NCBI GenBank assembly: GCA_937900975.1 | Contig: CALCPC010000310.1 | Span: 1 to 5,341 of the forward strand | From: an uncultured Paracoccaceae bacterium | GTDB taxonomy: Bacteria > Pseudomonadota > Alphaproteobacteria > Rhodobacterales > Rhodobacteraceae | DNA length: 5,341 nucleotides | Direction: 5' to 3' | Shown: in pieces, positions 1 to 4,779 of the stretch | Layout: each line of letters starts with the position of its first letter | Numbering within the stretch: position 1 is the first letter of the stretch | The notes under the pieces: generated by a model | What the model saw: the letters and a program-made list of their open reading frames with translations, nothing else | The model's database searches: none | What the model was told of the DNA's origin: nothing | Position numbers and translations under genes: made by a program

Positions 1-1
1 C

Positions 2-265
2 GTGATGACCGGTGGCGCGGACGCGGACCGGTTTGAGTTTGTGATCGGCGACGGCCAGGACATCATTACCGATTTTCAGGCCGGGCGGGACGAGCTGATC
101 CTCGACGCCGATCTCCTGGACCTGTCGCTGTCGCTTAAGGCGATGGTCTCGACCTATGTCTCGGTCGCCAACGGCGATCTGGTGATCGGCTTTGGCGAAG
201 ACATGCTGACGCTGGAGGGGATCAGCGATATCCGAGAAATCGCCACGGACATTCAGCTGATCTAA
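2..265 (+). CDS. RTX / hemolysin-type calcium-binding protein, C-terminal fragment
   Basis: This is the last 87 codons of a gene whose 5' part lies left of the window; the frame is open to the edge, so the GTG at the first full codon is not taken as a start. Residues 4-13 (GGADADRFEF) match the GGxGxDxF calcium-binding nonapeptide of RTX proteins in degenerate form. They are followed by GDGQDIITDFQAGRDEL, the usual last-repeat pattern of alphaproteobacterial RTX and serralysin-like proteins, and then by a beta-rich tail with DLVIGFGEDMLTLEGI (about residues 59-74). Proteins with such ends are normally exported by type I secretion using an uncleaved C-terminal signal, here ending DIQLI before TAA. 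The activity of the whole protein cannot be told, because the N-terminal part is missing. Family call is fairly sure; function is unknown. Confidence 0.8.
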   Translation: MMTGGADADRFEFVIGDGQDIITDFQAGRDELILDADLLDLSLSLKAMVSTYVSVANGDLVIGFGEDMLTLEGISDIREIATDIQLI

Positions 266-634
266 GATCCTGTGCGACCCACGCAAACCCGCCCCGCCCA
301 AAACGCGTGCCACTAGATAAGGCGCCGCAGGTCAAAGTGGTGCGGCCCCCTGCCCCACAACGCACCAAATGTCCGACGGCGCGCGGCGTGCGGCAGCCAG
401 CGGATCCTTGGCGTGGTCGGAGGCGCAAGGCAGACGGGCACAAACAAAACGGGCGCCCCGCCGCGCTGGCAGCCTTGCCAAACCACCCGGCGCCGGGGGC
501 GCATCGCCGGCGTCCGGTCTGGGCCAGGGTCCAGCGCGCGCCAAATCCGGCACCCGGTTTGCAGGAAGACCCGGTCGGGGCGTTCATCCAATTTTGTCGG
601 ACAACCCTGCCAAGGCCGGTAAAAAATTGAATTG

Positions 635-644
635 AAACATGTTT
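635..644. repeat. 10-bp perfect palindrome in AT-rich patch
   Basis: AAACATGTTT is a perfect palindrome lying in the only AT-rich patch of the intergenic region. A run of six A (621-626) precedes it, which reads as six T on the minus strand. It could be a protein-binding site or part of the transcription stop between the convergent genes. With no loop it cannot itself form a terminator hairpin of ordinary shape. Confidence 0.3.
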
Positions 645-654
645 TTCGGGGTTT

Positions 655-672
655 CGCGGCTCAGATGCCGCG
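655..672 (-). terminator. Hairpin just after the receiver gene, possible weak terminator
   Basis: CGCGGC (655-660) and GCCGCG (667-672) form a perfect 6-bp stem with a 6-base loop, nine bases beyond the TAA of the minus-strand receiver gene. Position and size suit a transcription stop. The bases that follow on the minus strand are AAACCCCGAAAAAC, so there is no adjacent U-run, and six T occur only about 30 bases later. It may act as a mRNA 3'-end stabiliser or a Rho-assisted stop instead of a classic intrinsic terminator. Confidence 0.35.
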
Positions 673-681
673 GTAAATCCC

Positions 682-1080
682 TTAGATCGCCATCGCTTCG
701 GGTGCCGCAATGGCACGCATATGCGCGGCGCTGATCGGCGCTTCGACCAGCCGCGCCGCGAAGCCAAGCGCCCGAACCTCGGCCCAGACCGCCGCATCGG
801 CGCCTTCGGCCAAAAATACGTCCGTCGGGGGCAACGTGCCCGCCTCGGCCAGCGCCCGGCAAGCGCGGTAAGCCGGGCGGCCCGCGTCGCCGCAAAGGTC
901 AAGCAGCACGCGATCCACCGCTGCCGGACCCGCCTGCAAATACGCCAGCGCCTCCGCCGCCACGCCGAAGGCGACGCATCTGTCGACCAGTCCCGAACGC
1001 TCCACCGCCTTGCGTGCGACAATCAGATCGAAGGGCCGATCCACGGCCAAAACCACCGTTTTCAAAACCTGAAGTGTCAT
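682..1080 (-). CDS. Degenerate CheY-like receiver-domain protein
   Basis: A 132-residue protein whose order of hydrophobic strands and helices follows single-domain response regulators of the Rcp1-like type. VVLAVDRPFDL (9-19) stands at strand 1, helix 1 ends ERSGLV, EALAYL is at 43-48, and VDRVLLDL (55-62) carries Asp61 at the phospho-acceptor position. The rest of the active site is altered: the acidic cluster has one Asp (VDRP), the strand-4 Thr/Ser is Ala91 (VFLAEG), and the conserved Lys before Pro is Ala114 (EAPI). There is no DNA-binding or enzymatic domain. The ATG at 1080 is chosen because GGAAGGGG lies just upstream; a longer frame reaching 1200 adds an Arg-rich stretch unlike the family. 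It probably works by protein contacts without normal phosphorylation. The fold call is moderately sure; partner and process are unknown. It lies 141 bases beyond dctM on the same strand and may be transcribed separately. Confidence 0.65.
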   Translation of the reverse strand: MTLQVLKTVVLAVDRPFDLIVARKAVERSGLVDRCVAFGVAAEALAYLQAGPAAVDRVLLDLCGDAGRPAYRACRALAEAGTLPPTDVFLAEGADAAVWAEVRALGFAARLVEAPISAAHMRAIAAPEAMAI

Positions 1081-1084
1081 GCCG

Positions 1085-1092
1085 CCCCTTCC
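1085..1092 (-). promoter_or_regulatory. Ribosome binding site fixing the receiver start
   Basis: On the minus strand GGAAGGGG ends four bases before the ATG at 1080, with the GGAAGG core six bases away. It is the strongest Shine-Dalgarno match in this part of the window and argues for the short form of the receiver against starts further upstream. Confidence 0.6.
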
Positions 1093-1177
1093 AAGCCGTT
1101 GCCAACAAAGCCTGGGCGCGAAACCCCTATATCCGGTTAAGATGCGGGCAAAGATCGATCCTGCGCGGCGCAGACGC

Positions 1178-1206
1178 CTGGGCCGAACCGCCCCGGCCAA
1201 GCCCAG
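1178..1206. repeat. Inverted repeat between dctM and the receiver gene
   Basis: CTGGGC (1178-1183) and GCCCAG (1201-1206) can pair across a 17-base GC-rich loop, 16 bases beyond the dctM stop. It could mark the 3' end of the TRAP transcript. The stem is short, the loop long and there is no T-run, so a terminator role is only weakly supported. Confidence 0.25.
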
Positions 1207-1221
1207 CCCCCCGCGCGCCGT

Positions 1222-2772
1222 TCAGAACATCGCCGCCGGCAGCCAGGTCGCCAATCCCGGCAGAAACCAAACCAGCATCACCCCCACCGCCTGCAGCGCA
1301 ATGAAGGGCGCGACGCCCCGATAGATATCCCAGGTGCGCACCTCAGCCGGCGCGACACCCCGCAGATAAAACAGCGAGAACCCAAAGGGTGGCGTCAGAA
1401 ACGAGGTCTGCAGATTGATCGCCAAAAGCACGCCCAGCCAGATCGGGTCGTGCCCCATCAGGATCAGCGATGGCACCACCAATGGCAGCACGATCACCGA
1501 GATCTCAACGAAATCGAGGAAAAACCCCAAAACAAAAACCAGCGCCATCGTGACCAAGAGCGCGCCGGTGGCGCCGGCGGGCAGATTTTCCAGCCAATGG
1601 GCAATCCGCTCTTCACCGCCGAGGCCGATGATAACAAGCGAGAACATGCCCGCCGCCAAGATGGTCGCAAAGATCATCGCCGTCATCGTCAGCGTCGCAT
1701 CGAGCGCGCCTTGCAGCGTGCGGTTTCGGGCAAGGTTGGCGACCGCCGCGATCACCCCCAAGGCCCCGAAGGCGGTCAGCACACCGTAGCCGCCGCCGGC
1801 CAGCATCTCACCCAGCGCCAGATCCTCCCGCTGGAGCCGCACAGGGACGTGCCGCGCGGCAAGCACCAGAAGGCCGAGCGCGCCCGCCGCTGACAGGATA
1901 AGGCCGCGATACCGGCCGCCCCGCGCCCCCGCCAGCAAGAGCGCGCCAACCGCCCCGACCGACGCGGCCTCGGTCGGGGTGGCGAGACCGCCAAGGATGG
2001 AGCCCAGAACCGCCAGGATCAAAAAGACGGGCGGCAGGATGGCGCGCGCCATCTCCGCCCGCGTGACCGCGGGCCCGGCGCCCCTGGCAGCGGGCATATC
2101 CCCCGGCCGAAGCTGGCCGCGGACCAGCACATAGGCCAGGTAAAGCGTGACAAGCCTCATGCCCGGCAGCAGGGCGGCCGCAAAAAATTGCCCGACCGAC
2201 AGCGCCTCAACGGCGAACCTGCCCTCCGCATATTGCGCCTGCTGGTAGGCATTCGACATCACGTCCGCCAGAATGATCAACAAGGTCGACGGCGGTATGA
2301 TCTGGCCCAAGGTTCCGGCGGTGCAGACAATCCCCGCCGCCACCCGCGGATCGTAGCCCGAGCGCAGCATCGTCGGCAACGCGATCAACCCCATCGCAAC
2401 CACCGTCGCCCCAACGATCCCCGTCGAGGCCGCCAAAAGCGCGCCCACCAGGATCACCGAAACGCCCAAACCGCCGCGCAAACCGCCCAGCGCGCGGCCC
2501 ATCGTCTCCAACAACGCCTCGGCGATGCGGCTTTTTTCCAGCACTGCGCCCATCAGGACGAACAGCGGGATTGCGATCAGAACGTCATTGGTCAGCAGCC
2601 CAAACACCCGCTGCCCGAACGCCCCAAGCAGCGAGATATCCATCTTACCCAAGGCCCAGCCAAGATAGGCAAAGGCCACCGCAACGCCCGCAATACTGAA
2701 TGCAACCGGGAACCCCGACAGGATCGCCACGATCAAAGCCGCGAACATCGCAAGATCAAGAAAGGCTGACAT
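1222..2772 (-). CDS. dctM: TRAP transporter large permease subunit (DctM family)
   Basis: A 516-residue, very hydrophobic inner-membrane protein, the ion-coupled transport subunit of a TRAP system. Family marks include FPVAFSIAG (21-29), IAIPLFVLMG (66-75), GGLRGGLGVSVI (97-107), ASTGIVGATVVAMG (115-128), IIPPSTLLI (158-166), GGLATPTEAASVGAVGALLLA (261-281), and near the end NLQTSFLTPPFGFSLFYLRGVAP (453-475). The last motif, and the linker with QQAQYAEGR at 177-185, place it in the branch often labelled mannitol/chloroaromatic. Ordinary DctM proteins have about 425-450 residues; the excess is mostly one segment at about 288-348 that adds hydrophobic stretches between the TPTEA region and the second half. 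The ATG at 2772 is chosen because a family-like first helix follows at once. It has only a weak ribosome site and overlaps the end of dctQ by 40 bases, so translation is probably coupled. The substrate is set mainly by DctP. Confidence 0.95.
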   Translation of the reverse strand: MSAFLDLAMFAALIVAILSGFPVAFSIAGVAVAFAYLGWALGKMDISLLGAFGQRVFGLLTNDVLIAIPLFVLMGAVLEKSRIAEALLETMGRALGGLRGGLGVSVILVGALLAASTGIVGATVVAMGLIALPTMLRSGYDPRVAAGIVCTAGTLGQIIPPSTLLIILADVMSNAYQQAQYAEGRFAVEALSVGQFFAAALLPGMRLVTLYLAYVLVRGQLRPGDMPAARGAGPAVTRAEMARAILPPVFLILAVLGSILGGLATPTEAASVGAVGALLLAGARGGRYRGLILSAAGALGLLVLAARHVPVRLQREDLALGEMLAGGGYGVLTAFGALGVIAAVANLARNRTLQGALDATLTMTAMIFATILAAGMFSLVIIGLGGEERIAHWLENLPAGATGALLVTMALVFVLGFFLDFVEISVIVLPLVVPSLILMGHDPIWLGVLLAINLQTSFLTPPFGFSLFYLRGVAPAEVRTWDIYRGVAPFIALQAVGVMLVWFLPGLATWLPAAMF

Positions 2773-3263
2773 GCCTCTGCGTCACTCAGAAAAAGACGGA
2801 TCAGGGCCGCGAAGGATTGCACTGCGACCAAGGCGCAAAACAACGGGATCAGCGATTTCAGCAGGAACACAGCCTCGATCCCACCGACCGAAATCGGTCC
2901 CTCCAAGATCGCCCAAGAATTGCGGACCGAGGGCCAGGACCAATACGCCAGCGCCACCATCGCAGGCAGCAACAGAAAAAGATGCCCGAAGATGTTGACC
3001 CAACGCCGTTTTGCGGGGCTGGCGGCTGCGTAAAAAATATCGACACGCACATGTTTGTCGACCAAAAGCGTGTAGCCGGCGGCCAGCATGAACAGCGCCG
3101 CGTGCAGGTAAAGGACGCTTTCCTGCGCCCAAATCGCGTTGGCGCCAAAGACATAGCGTCCGATCACGATGCCAAACTGGATCAGCGCCATCGCCAAGGC
3201 AAACCACCGGACCGCGCGCGCAAGCCCGGTGTTCAGCGCAGCGATGGCTTCGGCGACGCGCAA
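2733..3263 (-). CDS. dctQ: TRAP transporter small permease subunit (DctQ family)
   Basis: A 176-residue protein with four predicted membrane helices at about 18-36, 48-68, 90-110 and 131-156, the size and layout of DctQ. The stretch RYVFG(36-40)...WAQESVLYLHAALFMLAAGY(45-64)...HVRVDIFY(71-78) is diagnostic for the family. DctQ forms the membrane unit with DctM and docks the loaded binding protein. The start is TTG at 3263, the only standard start codon in the 55 bases after the dctP stop that gives a family-like N-terminus; the next Met (25) lies inside helix 1. No clear Shine-Dalgarno sequence precedes it. The last 13 residues, from about Ala164, are encoded within the 40-base overlap with dctM in another frame, and they form a tail unlike the usual charged end. 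Identity is secure; the exact start is less so. Confidence 0.92.
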   Translation of the reverse strand: MRVAEAIAALNTGLARAVRWFALAMALIQFGIVIGRYVFGANAIWAQESVLYLHAALFMLAAGYTLLVDKHVRVDIFYAAASPAKRRWVNIFGHLFLLLPAMVALAYWSWPSVRNSWAILEGPISVGGIEAVFLLKSLIPLFCALVAVQSFAALIRLFLSDAEACQPFLILRCSRL

Positions 3264-3285
3264 ATGCCGGCGCCGTTGCTTTAGC

Positions 3286-3310
3286 GCGCGCCGGCCGCCG
3301 ACCGGCGCGC
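3286..3310 (-). promoter_or_regulatory. GC-rich hairpin between dctP and dctQ
   Basis: A perfect 9-bp inverted repeat, GCGCGCCGG (3286-3294) and CCGGCGCGC (3302-3310), with a 7-base loop, fills the 55-base space between dctP and dctQ. All stem pairs are G-C, so the RNA hairpin should be very stable. It begins nine bases after the dctP stop, and no T-run follows on the minus strand. Such a structure would protect the upstream dctP mRNA end from exonucleases and reduce read-through, giving more DctP than DctQM. A hairpin at this place is a known theme in TRAP operons. The pairing is seen directly; the function is inferred. Confidence 0.65.
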
Positions 3311-3318
3311 CCCCCGGT

Positions 3319-4404
3319 TCAATAGCCCATGACCTGCGCCCGGGCGTTCATCTGCCCATTGTCGGCGAAGGTCATGTAGCTGCCGACGCTGTCGCGGTAG
3401 GCGACAAAGCTTTCGGCGATCTCCTTGACCAGCGCATCCTCGTCCTCGCGCAGTTCCGCAATCACCTCCGCCCCTGCGGCGCCCATTGCCTCGATCACCT
3501 CTGAGGGGAACATTTTGACCATCACCCCGTCTTCGGCGACCAGCTTTTTCAGGGCCGCGGCGTGTTTGGTCGTGTATTCGGTCCATACCGGGTTGTAGAG
3601 GCTTTCGCAGGCCAACTCGACGGCCTGTTTTAAATCGTCGGGAAGCGCGGAATAGGCTTGCGCGTTCACGCCGCATTCCTCGGCCGAGGAGGGCTCTCCC
3701 ACACCGGGCCAATAGTAGTTTTTGGCGACCTGCTGATAACCAAGTGCGCTGTCCGTCCAAGGCCCGATGAACTCGCCCGCGTCAAGCGCGCCGGTTTGCA
3801 GCGCCTGGAACATTGCAGGCCCACTCATCGCCTGGACCGCCATGCCAAGCTTTGCGCACATCTCCGACGCAAGACCCGTCGTGCGGAACTTCAGTCCCTT
3901 CAAATCATCGACAGACGCGATGTCGGTCCGGAACCAGCCGCCCCATTGCGGGCCGGAATTGCCGCAAAGAAAGGGCTTGATGCCAAATCGCGCATACATC
4001 TGATCGTAAAGCGCCTGGCCGCCGCCATGGTAGAGCCAGCCGACCTGCTCATCCGCGCGCAGTCCAAAGGGTTGGGAGCCGAAAAGCAGGATGCCCTTCG
4101 ATTTAGAGCCCCAATAGGCAGGCACGGCGTGGTAGAGTTCCGCCGTGCCCTCACTGACCGCGTCGAAAACGCCGCGTCCTGGAACAAGCTCGCCCGCGGC
4201 ATAGAGCGTGACTTCAATGCGCCCGCCCGACAAGGTGGTGATCCGGTCGGCCAGAAGCTGTGCGGCGACGCCCGGTCCAGGCAGGTTTTTCGGCCAGGCC
4301 GTGACCATTTTCCAGCTTTGCACGCCCTGCGCCAGGGCGGGTGCCGCCAAGGGGACCGCCGCGGCGCCCATCGCGCCCGCCTTCAGGAAATTCCGTCTGT
4401 CCAT
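3319..4404 (-). CDS. dctP: TRAP transporter substrate-binding protein, TakP-like, Tat-exported
   Basis: A 361-residue periplasmic binding protein of the DctP family. The N-terminus carries a twin-arginine signal, RRNFLK at 3-8, a hydrophobic stretch and ALA-QG, giving likely cleavage after Ala25. The mature part begins WKMVTAWPKNLPGPG, then YAAGELVPGRGVFDAVSEGTAE (68-89), YHGGGQALYDQMYARFGIKPF (125-145), GPQWGGWFRTDI (151-162) and LKGLKFRTTG (168-177). Arg174 stands at the conserved carboxylate-binding position. Gln153 and Glu211 appear to align with ligand or sodium contacts of the 2-oxoacid binder TakP. The usual EWVGP motif of that group reads EFIGP (211-215). This suggests a 2-oxo acid or related organic acid as ligand, unproven. 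ATG 4404 is chosen because it starts the Tat signal and has AGGAG eight bases upstream; the frame extends further upstream without signal-like sequence. The dctQ start lies 55 bases beyond its stop. Confidence 0.93.
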   Translation of the reverse strand: MDRRNFLKAGAMGAAAVPLAAPALAQGVQSWKMVTAWPKNLPGPGVAAQLLADRITTLSGGRIEVTLYAAGELVPGRGVFDAVSEGTAELYHAVPAYWGSKSKGILLFGSQPFGLRADEQVGWLYHGGGQALYDQMYARFGIKPFLCGNSGPQWGGWFRTDIASVDDLKGLKFRTTGLASEMCAKLGMAVQAMSGPAMFQALQTGALDAGEFIGPWTDSALGYQQVAKNYYWPGVGEPSSAEECGVNAQAYSALPDDLKQAVELACESLYNPVWTEYTTKHAAALKKLVAEDGVMVKMFPSEVIEAMGAAGAEVIAELREDEDALVKEIAESFVAYRDSVGSYMTFADNGQMNARAQVMGY

Positions 4405-4412
4405 TCTCGTCA

Positions 4413-4417
4413 CTCCT
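4413..4417 (-). promoter_or_regulatory. Strong ribosome binding site of dctP
   Basis: AGGAG on the minus strand, eight bases before the dctP ATG at 4404, is the best Shine-Dalgarno match in the series. It is preceded by an A-rich leader (CCAAAAAGCAAAAACACCA on the minus strand, about 4421-4439), which is likely to be unstructured and good for initiation. It contrasts with the weak sites of dctQ and dctM and fits high output of the binding protein. Confidence 0.7.
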
Positions 4418-4460
4418 GTCTTGGTGTTTTTGCTTTTTGGCCGCTGTCGAGTGTCTGTGG

Positions 4461-4470
4461 GCCCCGGGGC
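4461..4470. repeat. 10-bp GC palindrome in the Rieske-dctP spacer
   Basis: GCCCCGGGGC is a perfect palindrome starting five bases beyond the Rieske TAA, within the 71-base spacer before dctP. As a hairpin it would need to sacrifice inner pairs for a loop, so it would be small. It might be a regulator site, or chance in GC-rich DNA. No convincing -35/-10 promoter pair is visible in the spacer. Confidence 0.3.
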
Positions 4471-4475
4471 GGCGG

Positions 4476-4778
4476 TTAGATCTCGATTTGGACAACCCCG
4501 TCCACCACCCGCGCCGGAAAGGTTTTCATCGCCCGCGTCGCTGGGGCATCGACCGGGCGGCCGTCGCGCACATCGAAGGCGCCTTGGTGCAACGGACATT
4601 CGATGACATGCCCATCGAAATACCCATCGCAAAGGTCCGCGCCGCCATGGTTGCAAAGCGCGAGCGAGACATAAATGCCCGTCGGTGTGTCATAGACCGC
4701 CAGCGGCCGCGCGCCGAGATCCACCCGCGTCACCCAGGCCTGCTGCAACGCTGACACCGCGACCAGGTCGCGCCACAC
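4476..4778 (-). CDS. Rieske [2Fe-2S] ferredoxin, dioxygenase-ferredoxin type
   Basis: A 100-residue cytoplasmic electron carrier. Cluster ligands are complete: C42-N-H44 and, after 16 residues, C61-P-L-H64. The surroundings, CNHGGADLCDGYFDGHVIE and CPLHQGAFDVRDGRPVDAPA, match the small ferredoxins of ring-hydroxylating dioxygenase systems closely. There is no disulfide-forming CxxC pair as in high-potential Rieske proteins; Cys50 is an extra lone cysteine. The start is taken as GTG at 4778, two bases after the desaturase TAA and preceded by GGGGGA; GTG codons at 4790, 4796 and 4799 in the same frame would add a few residues and overlap the desaturase. Its tight coupling to the desaturase suggests it passes electrons to that di-iron enzyme. 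No ferredoxin reductase gene is in the window. Family call is very sure; partner is inferred. Confidence 0.92.
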   Translation of the reverse strand: MWRDLVAVSALQQAWVTRVDLGARPLAVYDTPTGIYVSLALCNHGGADLCDGYFDGHVIECPLHQGAFDVRDGRPVDAPATRAMKTFPARVVDGVVQIEI

Positions 4779-4779
4779 T

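Larger units (their letters stand above)
266..681. other. 416-base gap between convergent genes, no convincing gene
   Basis: This stretch separates the RTX gene (plus) from the receiver gene (minus). Open frames exist on both strands, but their translations are rich in Arg, Pro, Ala and Gly, match no family I recognise and lack good ribosome sites; they look like by-products of high GC. Visible structure: a 7-bp inverted repeat at 338-344/361-367 (TGGTGCG/CGCACCA, 16-base loop), another at 425-431/472-478 (GCAAGGC/GCCTTGC, 40-base spacing), an AT-rich patch at about 620-646, and a tight hairpin at 655-672. No tRNA or known RNA family was recognised. It could hold 3' untranslated sequence of the RTX mRNA, a small RNA, or decayed coding sequence. 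Confidence 0.5.

Noticed and set aside
307..630. 107-codon plus-strand frame in the gap
   Set aside because: Pro/Arg-rich translation, no ribosome site, no family resemblance; equally long frames exist on the opposite strand of the same bases.
222..1022. 266-codon open frame on the minus strand
   Set aside because: It runs over the RTX end and the receiver gene in another frame, with an Arg/Gly/Cys-rich translation typical of GC-rich shadows.
1125..1153. Promoter-like TTGCCC ... TATAGG on the minus strand before the receiver gene
   Set aside because: The spacing is only about 14 bases and both boxes are poor matches; a TTAACC nearby resembles a CtrA half-site but the second half is missing.
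1081..1200. Longer N-terminus for the receiver gene (40 extra residues)
   Set aside because: The extra residues are Arg-rich and unlike the family, and the ATG at 1080 has GGAAGGGG just upstream.
2188..3284. Long plus-strand frames opposite dctM and dctQ
   Set aside because: Their translations are rich in Arg, Gln and His, the usual antisense pattern of genes for hydrophobic proteins.
4405..4656. Upstream extension of the dctP frame by 84 residues
   Set aside because: It overlaps the Rieske gene, is Arg/Pro-rich, and would bury the Tat signal inside the protein; the ATG at 4404 has a good ribosome site.
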